Shown here: piece by piece, positions 1 to 8,998 of the stretch
How positions within the stretch are numbered: the first letter of the stretch is position 1
Layout: each line of letters begins with the position of its first letter
NCBI RefSeq assembly: GCF_030362935.1
Contig: NZ_JAUCDY010000002.1
Coordinates: 124,001 to 188,000 of the forward strand
Length of the DNA stretch: 64,000 nt
Source of the DNA: Thiopseudomonas acetoxidans
Lineage (GTDB): Bacteria > Pseudomonadota > Gammaproteobacteria > Pseudomonadales > Pseudomonadaceae
Direction: 5' to 3'
Position numbers and translations under genes: made by a program
The notes under the pieces: generated by a model
What the model was told of the DNA's origin: nothing
Database searches by the model: none
What the model saw: only the letters and a program-made list of their open reading frames with translations

Positions 1-165
1 GTGATTAGCGCCGCTTATGCAGAAACCGGAGTGGAATTACTGGCTGTCGCACTGGATGAAGCTGTGTACGAATCTGAAATTCGTTTAGCCAAAGAAGACG
101 GTGCTTTACTCACGAGGCTTACACTGCCATACAGCCTAGATAGCGAAAGGGAGATTACTCGCTAA
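1..165 (+). CDS. 3' end of an unidentified gene (partial)
   Basis: An open frame runs from the first base to a TAA at 163-165 and gives about 54 residues, ending in REITR. The GTG at base 1 happens to be in frame, but nothing before it is visible, so the gene probably begins outside the window. The peptide is acidic and soluble-looking, with no membrane segment or recognisable motif. The next gene, an HDOD protein, begins 62 bases later on the same strand, with a strong palindrome between them. I do not recognise the family. Confidence 0.45.
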   Translation: MISAAYAETGVELLAVALDEAVYESEIRLAKEDGALLTRLTLPYSLDSEREITR

Positions 166-173
166 CTATTAAC

Positions 174-196
174 AACTTTTGATAGTATCAAAAGTT
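174..196. promoter_or_regulatory. 23-bp perfect palindrome upstream of the HDOD gene
   Basis: The arms AACTTTTGATA (174-184) and TATCAAAAGTT (186-196) are exact reverse complements around one central base. The element lies 31 bases before the ATG of the HDOD gene and 8 bases after the preceding stop. It is AT-rich, so it would be a weak intrinsic terminator. Its symmetry and position suit a protein-binding operator better. The regulator is unknown. Confidence 0.45.
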
Positions 197-227
197 ATAT
201 TTTAAAATTGGAACAGGTGACGTCTGA

Positions 228-1073
228 ATGGCCTTTTTAATTGAACAAGTTTATAGCGATATTATACAAGCGATTAACAGTGATGAACTGGTTTTGCCTA
301 CCCTGCCAGAGGTCGCTTTACGCGTTAGAGAAGCCGCTCAAGATCCGGATATAGAAATTAACTGTCTTGGAAAAATTATTGCCACCGATGCAGGGTTATC
401 AGCGCGCGTTATTAAAGTCGTCAACAGCCCGCTTTTGCGTTCAAGCAAGGAAATCACCGACTTAAACATGGCCATCAGCCGCCTAGGTCTCAGCTACACC
501 TCCAATCTGGCCTTGGGATTAGCTATGGAGCAAATGTTTCAAGCCACCAATGAGCTGGTAGACAATAAACTGCGCGAGGTTTGGGCGCGCAGCACTGAAG
601 TCGCTGGTATCAGCCATGCTCTGTGCCGTCACTTTACGCGCTTAAAGCCTGACCAAGCAACGCTGGCTGGCTTAGTACATCAAATTGGAATTTTACCTGT
701 ATTAACCTATGCCGAAGAGCGTGACTCTAGACTTTTGCAAGACGCCAGCACCTTACAAAAAATTATCGACCGCCTGCATCCGCTCATAGGCCGACGTATT
801 CTTGAAGCTTGGGATTTTCCAGCAGCCATCGTTGAAGTTCCGAACGAATATTTAAATTTCGAGCGGGTTTCAGAGCAGCCTGATTACGTTGATATTGTTC
901 AAGTAGCCACCTTACAAATCCATGCCAATACCAATCATCCACTGGCTGAAGTGGACTGGACAACGGTAGATGCTTTTAACAAGCTGGGTTTAGATGTGCG
1001 CCAAAAACTTGAAGATGATGATGAAGATTTAAACGAAGCCATGGAAGCTGCTATGCAAATGCTGCAAAGTTAA
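228..1073 (+). CDS. HDOD domain-containing signalling protein
   Basis: This 281-residue protein is dominated by an HDOD domain (about residues 18-215), with the family's opening pattern LPTLPEVALRVREAAQDP followed by IIATDAGLSARVIKVVNSP. HDOD domains derive from HD phosphohydrolases but usually lack the metal ligands and act as signalling scaffolds. The C-terminus is a short, very acidic tail (EDDDEDLNEAMEAAM). There is no signal peptide or membrane helix, so it should be cytoplasmic. The ATG follows a moderate ribosome site (AGGTGA). It stands alone between a gene tail and ubiU, so its pathway cannot be read from context. Confidence 0.85.
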   Translation: MAFLIEQVYSDIIQAINSDELVLPTLPEVALRVREAAQDPDIEINCLGKIIATDAGLSARVIKVVNSPLLRSSKEITDLNMAISRLGLSYTSNLALGLAMEQMFQATNELVDNKLREVWARSTEVAGISHALCRHFTRLKPDQATLAGLVHQIGILPVLTYAEERDSRLLQDASTLQKIIDRLHPLIGRRILEAWDFPAAIVEVPNEYLNFERVSEQPDYVDIVQVATLQIHANTNHPLAEVDWTTVDAFNKLGLDVRQKLEDDDEDLNEAMEAAMQMLQS

Positions 1074-1193
1074 TTCCGTTCTCTTTACACGGCAGCTATC
1101 CATGCAAATTGACTTCTATCAAGACGAATAAAAGACAAACTGCTTAGACTAGCTGCTCATTTTTTAAAATACCTGTAGCTTTAAGGAGTTCGC

Positions 1194-2189
1194 ATGCAAC
1201 TGGTATGCCCTGCTGGCAGTTTACCGGCACTTAAAGCCGCTGTTCGCCAAGGCGCAGACGCTATTTATGTGGGTTTCAAAGACGATACTAATGCGCGTCA
1301 CTTCGCTGGTCTCAACCTCACCGACAAGCAGCTGGAAGGCGGCTTGGATTTTATTCGTCAAAATCAAAAAAAACTCTATATTGCAGTTAACACCTACGCA
1401 CAGCCCGAAGGCTGGGAGCGTTGGCAGCGTGCTGTCGATCATGCCGCCGCCTTAGGTGTGGACGCGTTAATTGCAGCAGACCCGGGCGTGCTCGCTTATG
1501 CCAGCAAAAAACACCCACAGCTTAACCTGCACTTGTCTGTGCAGGGTTCGGCCACCAACGCACCAGCTTTAGCTTTTTACAAAGAGCGCTACAATATCAA
1601 GCGTGCTGTATTACCGCGCGTACTGTCACTTACTCAGGTGAAACAGGTTGCAGAAAGCACCGATGTACCGATTGAAGTGTTCGCTTTTGGCAGCCTGTGC
1701 ATCATGGCTGAAGGCCGTTGCCACCTGTCTTCTTATTTAACCGGTGAGTCGCCCAACCTGTGCGGTGTTTGCTCACCTGCCAAAGCTGTACGCTGGAGCA
1801 ACGACGAAGGCAAGCTGACTTCTCGACTGAATGAAGTTTTAATTGACCGCTACGAAGAAGACGAATCCGCCGGCTATCCAACGCTGTGCAAAGGCCGCTT
1901 TATCGTCAACGGCAAGCGCTTTCACGCATTGGAAGAGCCCACCAGTTTAGACACCATGGACCTTATCCCTGAACTAGCCAAAATTGGCGTCAGTGCGGTA
2001 AAAATTGAGGGTCGTCAACGTAGCCCAGCCTATACCGAACAAGTCACTCGTGTTTGGCGTGCAGCCCTAGACAGCTACCGCCGCAACCCGGAAAAATTCA
2101 GCGTAGATCCCCAGTGGCGCCAGACGTTGGCGGGCCTGTCCGAGGGCAGCCAAACCACTTTGGGTGCTTATCACCGTGCTTGGCAGTAG
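1194..2189 (+). CDS. ubiU: UbiU, O2-independent ubiquinone hydroxylation protein (U32 peptidase-like)
   Basis: A 331-residue U32-family protein. UbiU and UbiV form a 4Fe-4S heterodimer that supports the hydroxylation steps of ubiquinone synthesis without oxygen. The four cysteines known to bind the cluster in E. coli UbiU occur here at the same numbers: C169, C176, C193 and C232 (an extra one is C190). A good ribosome site (AAGGAG) precedes the ATG. ubiV starts 8 bases after the stop and ubiT follows with an overlap, so the three form one operon. Its presence implies ubiquinone synthesis under anoxia, consistent with anaerobic respiration. Confidence 0.95.
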   Translation: MQLVCPAGSLPALKAAVRQGADAIYVGFKDDTNARHFAGLNLTDKQLEGGLDFIRQNQKKLYIAVNTYAQPEGWERWQRAVDHAAALGVDALIAADPGVLAYASKKHPQLNLHLSVQGSATNAPALAFYKERYNIKRAVLPRVLSLTQVKQVAESTDVPIEVFAFGSLCIMAEGRCHLSSYLTGESPNLCGVCSPAKAVRWSNDEGKLTSRLNEVLIDRYEEDESAGYPTLCKGRFIVNGKRFHALEEPTSLDTMDLIPELAKIGVSAVKIEGRQRSPAYTEQVTRVWRAALDSYRRNPEKFSVDPQWRQTLAGLSEGSQTTLGAYHRAWQ

Positions 2190-2197
2190 GTAGAAGC

Positions 2198-3088
2198 ATG
2201 AAACTCTCATTGGGTCCAATTTTATTCTTTTGGCCACGCGCCAAGGTTGAAACTTTTTATCAAGAAATGGCCGAACAGCCCTTAGATTATATTTATATGG
2301 GTGAAACGGTATGCGCTAAACGCCGTGAACTCAACCTAGATGCTTGGATTGGTTTAGCCAAAGAAACACAACAGCAAAGCAAGGCACAAATTCTTTTGTC
2401 TGGCTTAACCCTGATTGAAGCCAACTCAGAAATCGGCGCGCTTAAACGCCTGTGTGAAAACGGTGAATTTACTGTAGAAGCCAATGATATGGCCGCTGTG
2501 CAGTTTTTAGCTGAGCGCAAACTGCCATTTGTTGGCGGACCGGCACTTAATATCTACAGCGGTAACACTCTGGCAGAGTTTATTGACAGCGGCATGCAAC
2601 GCTGGTCTCCTCCGGTTGAGGTATCCGGCGCGATGATTAAGGCTGCTTTAAAGCAACTCGACGAGCTAGGCGTGGCGCGCCCTGGAGTCGAAGTTTTCGC
2701 CTACGGTCATCTGCCCCTCGCTTATTCAGCCCGCTGCTTCACAGCGCGTGCAGAAAACCGCCCTAAAGACGACTGCCAACTGTGCTGCATTAACTACAGT
2801 GAAGGTATTCCCTTGCTCAGCCAAGAAGGTCAAGAGGTTTTTACCATAAACGGTATTCAAACCATGTCCGCTGAGGTGAGCAATCTGCTGGCTGACTTCC
2901 CCTCACTGGCTGAAGTAGGCGCCGACGTGGCTCGCCTTAGCCCTCGCGCAGAGGGTATGCTGGAAGTTGTACAAGCATGGGATCGAGTGCGTAACGGGCA
3001 ACAACCCCCTTTAGCCGTGCAGGGCTGTAATGGCTATTGGCACGGACGCCCCGGAATGGTTACTGCCGAGGAGGCTGGATTATGCTAA
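2198..3088 (+). CDS. ubiV: UbiV, O2-independent ubiquinone hydroxylation protein (U32 peptidase-like)
   Basis: A 296-residue U32-family partner of UbiU. The frame is open further upstream, to 2054, but that part lies inside ubiU. Starting at the ATG at 2198 places the cluster-binding cysteines at C39, C180, C193 and C197, the same numbers as in E. coli UbiV, which settles the start. There is an additional C196 (CQLCC). It acts in the cytoplasm with UbiU and, through UbiT, on lipid-bound quinone precursors. Its last 7 bases overlap the start of ubiT. Confidence 0.95.
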   Translation: MKLSLGPILFFWPRAKVETFYQEMAEQPLDYIYMGETVCAKRRELNLDAWIGLAKETQQQSKAQILLSGLTLIEANSEIGALKRLCENGEFTVEANDMAAVQFLAERKLPFVGGPALNIYSGNTLAEFIDSGMQRWSPPVEVSGAMIKAALKQLDELGVARPGVEVFAYGHLPLAYSARCFTARAENRPKDDCQLCCINYSEGIPLLSQEGQEVFTINGIQTMSAEVSNLLADFPSLAEVGADVARLSPRAEGMLEVVQAWDRVRNGQQPPLAVQGCNGYWHGRPGMVTAEEAGLC

Positions 3089-3609
3089 AAAAACCCGTCC
3101 CACTCTTATTAAATCTTGGCGACAAGCTTTTGCCGCTGACCAGTCGCGTGCCTTTTATCATGCAACGCGCAACACTGCAGCGCAGCCTCAATAAAGTATT
3201 TTCTGAGCCACTGGTCGATGGCTTGTTTGATGTGCTGGATGACCGCTGGATGCGCATTCGGGTAAACAACCTGAATCTGAGCTGGTGTATCAGTAAAAAC
3301 CCGCACAACAACCAGCTGGTAGTCGCACGTCATGCGCCAGTTGAGGTGACGATCAGCGGTAACTGGCGTGAATTCCTGTTGCTCGCAAGTCGCCAAGAAG
3401 ACCCAGACACCCTTTTTTTCCGTCGTCGCTTACAGATTGATGGCGATACGGAGCTGGGCTTAGCTGTAAAAAACCTGATTGATAGCCTAGACCCTGACAT
3501 GCTGCCTAAATGGCTTTGGCGCACCATTGACACCTTCGGTCAATCTGCCGCTGAGCAACATTTGCAAAACCAAAATCTGCCCCACAACCTAGGCCAAACC
3601 GTTAGTTAA
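3082..3609 (+). CDS. ubiT: UbiT, SCP2-domain accessory factor of anaerobic ubiquinone synthesis
   Basis: A 175-residue protein with an SCP2 (sterol carrier) lipid-binding fold. UbiT is the anaerobic counterpart of UbiJ and is thought to present polyprenylated intermediates to the biosynthetic enzymes. I place the start at 3082, just after GAGGAG. An earlier in-frame ATG at 3037 would add 15 residues from inside ubiV that do not resemble UbiT. The 7-base overlap with ubiV points to translational coupling. The gene is followed by a 222-base spacer carrying a REP-like inverted repeat. Confidence 0.9.
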   Translation: MLKKPVPLLLNLGDKLLPLTSRVPFIMQRATLQRSLNKVFSEPLVDGLFDVLDDRWMRIRVNNLNLSWCISKNPHNNQLVVARHAPVEVTISGNWREFLLLASRQEDPDTLFFRRRLQIDGDTELGLAVKNLIDSLDPDMLPKWLWRTIDTFGQSAAEQHLQNQNLPHNLGQTVS

Positions 3610-3733
3610 TACACTCTTATCGGTAAGAACAGACCATACCTGCGACAGCGGTACACCAAGCGGCGTTGCGTTTGCAGGTGTAATCCGCGGTCGGGTGCAT
3701 GGCTTCCCCCTACAGGCGCAACGGACTCTTGTG

Positions 3734-3816
3734 GGAGCGCAACTTTTGCGCGATTGGAATTTTCCAGCAACGCTTGAGCTGACCTTATAGACCGCTTCGC
3801 GCAAAAGTTGCGCTCC
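3734..3816. repeat. REP-like inverted repeat (19-bp perfect arms)
   Basis: GGAGCGCAACTTTTGCGCG at 3734-3752 is exactly complementary to CGCGCAAAAGTTGCGCTCC at 3798-3816, with 45 bases between. The same 19-mer or close variants recur four times at 31791-31985, so this is a dispersed family rather than a single hairpin. Size, intergenic location between convergent genes (ubiT and yajD) and arrangement in inverted pairs resemble Pseudomonas REP elements. It could also act as a transcript end for either neighbour. No transposase gene of the REP-associated type is in the window. Confidence 0.8.
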
Positions 3817-3831
3817 AGACTTGATGGCTAC

Positions 3832-4173
3832 TTATTTCTTAGCCAACAACTCCGCTAGCCCAGCTAAACCTTTAAAGGTTTGTTGCGGGCTTTTTTGCCC
3901 TGCAGCTTCTTCTTTTTGATAGTGCAAATCCACCTGGCGTTGATGCTCATTGTCATGGCAGTACAAACACAACAGCTCCCAGTTTGAGCCATCAGCCGGA
4001 TTATTATCGTGATTATGATCCCGATGGTGCACCGTCAACTCACTTAAACGCTTACCGCTAAACTCACGCGCGCAACGTCCGCAAATATGCTCGTACATAC
4101 GCAACGCTTTTGCGCGATAGCCACTCTCACGCTCTTGTTGCGCTTTAGCTAACAGGGCGTCTACTTTGCTCAT
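3832..4173 (-). CDS. yajD: YajD-family HNH nuclease
   Basis: A small (113 aa) HNH-fold protein. It shows the zinc-finger-like pairs CGRC (about residue 31) and CLYC, the HNH core LTVHHRDHNHDNNPADGSNWELL and the final CHDNEH. These match the E. coli YajD family, whose biological role is not established. The first residues are Lys/Glu/Arg-rich and the tail is Lys-rich. Its ATG overlaps the stop of the upstream ydhR-like gene by four bases, so the two are probably co-translated. Confidence 0.85.
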   Translation of the reverse strand: MSKVDALLAKAQQERESGYRAKALRMYEHICGRCAREFSGKRLSELTVHHRDHNHDNNPADGSNWELLCLYCHDNEHQRQVDLHYQKEEAAGQKSPQQTFKGLAGLAELLAKK

Positions 4174-4475
4174 GCCAAAGGCGCTCGATCGATTTGACTT
4201 AAAGGCACGTTAACGGCAAAAAACTTGCTGCGAATATGCTTAACACCCGCCATGGTGAGCCGTTCACTGTGCTTGACCAAATAACGCTCGGCTGCCGCCT
4301 GATTGGCAAACAGGTAAATACCTCCAGCCTCTTGGTTGTCTGGGTTTTCAGTCCAAATTTTCCACAGCAAATCAGCCTCGTTGGCTATATCTTCTGCTAA
4401 GGGCTGCATAGCTTGGAACATTTCTTCACCAAAAGGGCCGGCAAAAGGGAAATCAATCTGTAAAATGCACTGCAT
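4170..4475 (-). CDS. ydhR: YdhR-family putative monooxygenase (dimeric alpha-beta barrel)
   Basis: I take the start at 4475, giving 101 residues beginning MQCILQIDFPF, the usual YdhR length. The frame extends to 4517, but the extra 14 residues do not fit the family, and GGATAGAG sits correctly before 4475. Recognisable family stretches are GPFGEEMFQAMQPLAE, WKIWTENPDNQEAGGIYLF and a C-terminus with VNVPLSQI. YdhR proteins resemble small cofactor-free monooxygenases, but no substrate is firmly known. The gene overlaps yajD by four bases. Confidence 0.85.
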   Translation of the reverse strand: MQCILQIDFPFAGPFGEEMFQAMQPLAEDIANEADLLWKIWTENPDNQEAGGIYLFANQAAAERYLVKHSERLTMAGVKHIRSKFFAVNVPLSQIDRAPLA

Positions 4476-4599
4476 GACTCTATCCAAAATAAAATTTAAC
4501 CTGCTGGCTAACGCCACCGTTTTTTATAACACGAGCTAAAGCGAGCGTATCATTGCAGCCTTTCGCTACAAGTACGCTCATTTATCTAGTTTGACTGCG

Positions 4600-4851
4600 C
4601 TACTTTTCCTTGCGGCAAGCACAGTCGCGCAAGGCTTGACTCAGCTGATCCACAACCAATGCCCATTCAGCATCGGAGCAGAGCATTTCCCGAAGCATTT
4701 GCGCTTGCGACTCTGTCCAAAACTTTGCATCTAAAATATGCACATCTTCCGGCAGCTCATTATCAAACATAAAGCGCTCAATGGCTTCAGGGCTTGAGTC
4801 CAAACCTAACTGTAAAAACAAGTTTGTCATACGTGGAGTTACGGTATTCAT
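4600..4851 (-). CDS. DUF2789 family protein
   Basis: An 83-residue protein matching the small DUF2789 family common in Pseudomonas: an N-terminal LFLQLGL, a middle HILDAKFWTESQAQMLREML and DAEWALVVDQLSQALR. The function is unknown. A strong ribosome site (GGAGGG) lies before the ATG at 4851. A second methionine at residue 7 would give the core length. It is a single gene, separated by about 125 bases from the ydhR-yajD pair downstream. Confidence 0.75.
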   Translation of the reverse strand: MNTVTPRMTNLFLQLGLDSSPEAIERFMFDNELPEDVHILDAKFWTESQAQMLREMLCSDAEWALVVDQLSQALRDCACRKEK

Positions 4852-5005
4852 ACTAAATCCCTCCGTGTGGTTTGAGCCTCATCATACTCCACTCTAGGAC
4901 TAGAACGTCTACTAGCAAAAAGTCAGACACTTTCCTGCGGATCAAGCCCAATCCTGGGCTCTTTTGTGGTTATTACGGCTGCGGGGACGTATCTGGTTCA
5001 GCCAA

Positions 5006-6568
5006 TTAAGTGTCCACCTCATGAATAGGCTCAACAATCATACCAAGGCGCTCGGTTTCAAAGTCCATGTGCGCTGGTTCAAGTTGCGGCAACGTTTTAC
5101 TGACTTTGACAGAAAGCTGGTTAAAACGCTCTACCTTGCCGTACAAGCCCTGCTGCCCTGCCAATGCAGTAACCGTGCTGTTGTAGTGTTTACTGACCGT
5201 ACCCAGCGTGTGCCCCAGCTTGGCTAAACGCTCTGCCACAGTGCAGACCTGATTGTAAATATCACCAGCACGCTCGCTAATTTCACGCGCCTCAGCATTG
5301 CTGCGCTCAATCATCCATAGATTGGATACCGTGCGCAGTATGGGAATTAAGGTCGTGTGCGAGACCAAGACAATGCCTTTTTTATAGCCATACTCAAACA
5401 AATCCTTGCTGTGCTTGAGCGCTTCAATATAGGCCGGCTCAATGGGCATAAACATCAGCACAAAACCCGGGCTATGCATACCGATTAAATTGGTGTAATC
5501 CTTAGCTGCCAAATCATCTATGTGCTTACGCACTGCCTTAACGTGCTCGTTCATTGCCAGCAGTAACTCTTCAGGCGTCTGAGCTGTCACCACGCGCTCG
5601 TAGGCATTGAGCGTTACTTTGCTGTCAATGATGATGTGTTTATCGTCAGGCAGCTTAACTAAGTAGTCTGTTTGCTTATGTTTGCCGTCAGCATCTTTAA
5701 AAGCGCTCTGAACTTCATAATGTGCATCTTCTATCAGGCCACTCATTTCCAGAGTACGTTTTAATTGCGCCTCACCCCAAGCGCCACGCTGCTGGGAGTC
5801 TCCTTTCAGCGCTTTAGATAAATCACTGGCTTCTTGGCTCATCTTTAAACCAATATCAAGCACTTTTCTGATTTCGGCATTGAGCTGAGCATTACCCTGC
5901 AAAGATGCATCGTGCACATCATTGACACGCTTCTGGAAGCCTTCAATCTGTTCACGAAACGGCTTAAGCAAAGCATCAATGCTGGTTTGGTTGCTATGGG
6001 TAAAGGCTTTGCCTTTTTCTTCAAAGATTTTATTAGCTAGATTTTCAAACTCTTTACTCAAAAGCAGCTTGCTGTCGTTGAGCTGTTGCATCTGCTCTTG
6101 AAAGTGTTCTTCCTTGCGCGCCAAGTTGGTTTTAAGTTCCGTGTGCTCGTTACTCAGGCTTTGATTGCGCGCTTGCAGCTGGGTGTACTCGTCCTTGGCT
6201 GTTTGCAGCTGCTGCTTAAGCTCATTGAGCTGTTCTTTAAGGGAACTGCTGTGCGCCAATGCTACTTCAAGTTGTTTTTCAACACTATGCTGTTGTCGCT
6301 GGGCAAGCTCTAAACGGCTTTGCAACTCTGCACTGCTCTGCTTGTTGTTAAGCAGCTCATGCTCTAAGCGCTGCTGTGTCGCTTGCGCAAAGTCCAGTTG
6401 CTGCGTGAGCGTGTTTTCTTCCAATTGGTAATTTTGTAGCTGGGCAAGCAACTGCGCCCGCTTGCGCCCCTGTACTACTACGGCTAGCAAATAACCCAGC
6501 ACCACGGCAGCTAAAATCCCCGCCACCAGCAGCGCCCAACTTCCCATAGCCCAGTGCATTTCTAGCAT
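5006..6568 (-). CDS. rmuC: RmuC-family DNA recombination protein
   Basis: A 520-residue protein with an N-terminal membrane helix (about residues 8-28), a long Gln/Glu/Leu-rich coiled coil (about 35-190) and a C-terminal RmuC nuclease-like domain. The domain contains GDSQQRGAWGEAQLKRTLEMSG and HIIIDSKVTLNAYE, the conserved restriction-endonuclease-like core. RmuC limits inversion recombination between short inverted repeats in E. coli. Length and architecture are typical. The ATG at 6568 follows AGAGGT. It is downstream of, and in the same direction as, the TonB receptor gene, with an 84-base gap. Confidence 0.92.
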   Translation of the reverse strand: MLEMHWAMGSWALLVAGILAAVVLGYLLAVVVQGRKRAQLLAQLQNYQLEENTLTQQLDFAQATQQRLEHELLNNKQSSAELQSRLELAQRQQHSVEKQLEVALAHSSSLKEQLNELKQQLQTAKDEYTQLQARNQSLSNEHTELKTNLARKEEHFQEQMQQLNDSKLLLSKEFENLANKIFEEKGKAFTHSNQTSIDALLKPFREQIEGFQKRVNDVHDASLQGNAQLNAEIRKVLDIGLKMSQEASDLSKALKGDSQQRGAWGEAQLKRTLEMSGLIEDAHYEVQSAFKDADGKHKQTDYLVKLPDDKHIIIDSKVTLNAYERVVTAQTPEELLLAMNEHVKAVRKHIDDLAAKDYTNLIGMHSPGFVLMFMPIEPAYIEALKHSKDLFEYGYKKGIVLVSHTTLIPILRTVSNLWMIERSNAEAREISERAGDIYNQVCTVAERLAKLGHTLGTVSKHYNSTVTALAGQQGLYGKVERFNQLSVKVSKTLPQLEPAHMDFETERLGMIVEPIHEVDT

Positions 6569-6652
6569 CTATTTACCTCTGTAGCGATTTTTTATCACAC
6601 AGGCAATACAGCCATGCAACGGCGCACTGCCTGCTGATACAGCCTAAAGTTT

Positions 6653-8776
6653 TTAGAAACTCCAGCGCACCTCCATGTCCAACGCTCGACCTGCAGCTTG
6701 CAGCTCGTCTGGGTTACGGTATCTGCGATCGGCCAAGTTCTGCGCCAGCACCGCTAAGCTGAGGTTGGGTACGGGCTTGTAGTAAGCGCCCACATTCAAC
6801 TCAGCGTAGGAGCTGGTGCGCTGCCTTTGCGGCTCACCTTTGGAGTCGTAATCATCACGGCGTGATTTGCCGCCACCACGAACATAAAAATCCAGCTCAA
6901 GCTGTTCGGTTGCATACCACTCAACTCCGGCACGACCCTGAAATTTAGGCAAACCGCTGTCCCAAGTTTTTAATCCTGTACCATACTCAAGACGACGCTT
7001 TTGTATGCCCATATTCAGGTAAGGACGCCAGTTTTCCAGTTGATAGGCTAGCATCAGTTCGGCACCTGTGGTTTGTGCTCTATTGGTATTTAGCCACTGA
7101 AAACAAACGTCTTTACAGGCAGTTGTATAGCCTTGCGCGACGCCCGCAATCCTAGCTTTGTCAATAAAGTTTCTGGCCTGGCTGTGATACAGCGTAACAT
7201 CCGCCGCCCACTGTCTATCCTCAAACCGCCAGCCCAGCTCATAGGTGGTCGCTTTTTCTGCTTTCAGATTCGGATTGCCGTAATTCATCGCTCCGTTACC
7301 CGGCGTAGCAGAAAACTGCTGCGTTAGGCTGGGGTAGGTATAGCCTTGTGCGATGCTACTGCGCACGGATGAACGCTCATCGTACTGCCACACCAAAGCA
7401 GCTGAGCCCACCAGCTGTTCATCAGTTTTGCTGGTGGTACTGCGCTCAGTGCTTTTTTTCAGTTTGGAGTCAATACTGTAATAGCGCGCACCCAGGTTGG
7501 CCTCTAGGCTGTCATTTAAATAGAACTGCTGCTGAACAAACGCCGACCAAAGCGTTTGTTCTGAGTACTGACTCGAAGACGGATAAGTTTTACCTAACTG
7601 CGTTCCTGGCGGCCCTTTAATTAAGTTCTTCACCCCTTTCTTTTCCGTATCCAACTTATCTTTTTGGTGCTCAAAACCAAAAACCGTGTTGTTATCACCT
7701 AGCAAGCGGCTACTTGCAGTTAGCTGTAATCCTTGTGTCGTTAGCTTGTCGTGAGAACGATTAAAAGAGTCACTGCTCACCACAAAGGGAGTTTTCGGCA
7801 CAGGCATGTCAAGAATATTGATGGTGTTATCCATCACTCGCTTACCCTTTTGATGGTAAACCCGCCCCTCAACACTATGAAACAAGACATCCTCATCTGC
7901 AAAGCTATAACTTAATGCGTTGCGCAAAGAGTCACGCTTGGGAAACTCCAACCCCATAATCATATTAGGTTGTTGTGGCAACCAAGCCGCTGCTTCTTGC
8001 CGAAAATAATCACCCTGCCAAGCAATACGCTGACGCTCATCCAGACGCCACCCCAGCTCAGCAGAAACAGACTTCTGCTCGGAATCACTGGGTTTTAACC
8101 GACTGTATTTTGTCTGATCAGTCGAGCCTTTCACCTGCCCGCGTGGAATGCGGCGATCGCCGAAATCAGCTTTGCTTAACTGCAAGCGCCAATCGAATCG
8201 ATCCGTTGCGCCTAGAACACCACCATTTAGACGCTGCCCGCGCGTAGCGGAATAATAGCCAGCACCGACAAAGGCCTCCTGCTCACCCGGTGCGGCCTGA
8301 CGCGTGGTGATATTAACCACGCCACCAATAGCATTACTGCCGTGTACGACTGAAGCGGAGCCGCGCACCACCTCTATACGTTCAATAATGTTGGCATCCA
8401 ACAACAATGGCGAGCCATAACTGGAGTGATCGGGAATCGGCTGGCCGTTAACCTTAATCAGCACACGGCGCGAGCTTTCGCCACGCAAGGAAATACGCTT
8501 CATCCCGGCCACACCGGAATCAACAATATCCACGCCGGGAATGTCACGCAAAACCTCTGCCAGATCAGCCACTGGTTTACGCTGAATCTGGTCATGCTCC
8601 ACTACAGTAATAGAAGCCGGTGCACGCAAGACTTCTTGCTGGTAGCCGGTGGCTGAAACCACCATTACGGGTAATTGGAAACTGTCGGATGCCGCCCATG
8701 CTGCAGATGTCACGCCTAAGCCACCGACAGCAAATAGCGTGGCAGCCACTGCTAGAGGTGTTTTTGAAATCAACAT
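6653..8776 (-). CDS. TonB-dependent outer-membrane receptor
   Basis: A 707-residue receptor. The signal peptide (about residues 1-29) ends AWA-AS. The plug domain (about 40-165) has the features PASITVVEHDQI, VLRDIPGVDIVD, ISLRGESSRRVLIKVNGQP and IERIEVVRGSASVVHGSNAIGGVVNITTR. A beta-barrel follows, ending in the outer-membrane signature WSF. The barrel resembles the FepA/CirA type, and one loop holds a cysteine pair (CKDVC), but the ligand cannot be assigned. There is no TonB, ExbB or ABC importer nearby. A good ribosome site (GGAG) precedes the ATG. I find no convincing Fur box upstream. Confidence 0.9.
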   Translation of the reverse strand: MLISKTPLAVAATLFAVGGLGVTSAAWAASDSFQLPVMVVSATGYQQEVLRAPASITVVEHDQIQRKPVADLAEVLRDIPGVDIVDSGVAGMKRISLRGESSRRVLIKVNGQPIPDHSSYGSPLLLDANIIERIEVVRGSASVVHGSNAIGGVVNITTRQAAPGEQEAFVGAGYYSATRGQRLNGGVLGATDRFDWRLQLSKADFGDRRIPRGQVKGSTDQTKYSRLKPSDSEQKSVSAELGWRLDERQRIAWQGDYFRQEAAAWLPQQPNMIMGLEFPKRDSLRNALSYSFADEDVLFHSVEGRVYHQKGKRVMDNTINILDMPVPKTPFVVSSDSFNRSHDKLTTQGLQLTASSRLLGDNNTVFGFEHQKDKLDTEKKGVKNLIKGPPGTQLGKTYPSSSQYSEQTLWSAFVQQQFYLNDSLEANLGARYYSIDSKLKKSTERSTTSKTDEQLVGSAALVWQYDERSSVRSSIAQGYTYPSLTQQFSATPGNGAMNYGNPNLKAEKATTYELGWRFEDRQWAADVTLYHSQARNFIDKARIAGVAQGYTTACKDVCFQWLNTNRAQTTGAELMLAYQLENWRPYLNMGIQKRRLEYGTGLKTWDSGLPKFQGRAGVEWYATEQLELDFYVRGGGKSRRDDYDSKGEPQRQRTSSYAELNVGAYYKPVPNLSLAVLAQNLADRRYRNPDELQAAGRALDMEVRWSF

Positions 8777-8998
8777 TCACCACTCCAAAGCACAATAAAA
8801 AACAATGCAATAGCATACATTAAGGTCACAGGGCTTGCAGTTATGTATTGCGCCGACTGACCGTCCTATACTGGATTAACTGGCCTAGGCGAGGCCTTAT
8901 GTTAAGCAGGAAAAAAGCCCGCTTATGGCATGCCATTATTTTTACATCATATTATACTGACACCTATAACTATCTCCTTACTTGCTCGCGGAATAAAA

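Noticed and set aside
3589..3804. Minus-strand frame of 71 residues between ubiT and yajD
   Set aside because: It overlaps the REP-like inverted repeat, has no ribosome site and no family character; one arm of the repeat supplies part of the peptide.
8777..8830. Possible Fur or Zur box before the TonB-dependent receptor
   Set aside because: ATGC-AATA-GCAT at about 8807-8818 is a short palindrome, but it matches neither the Fur 19-mer nor the Zur consensus well.
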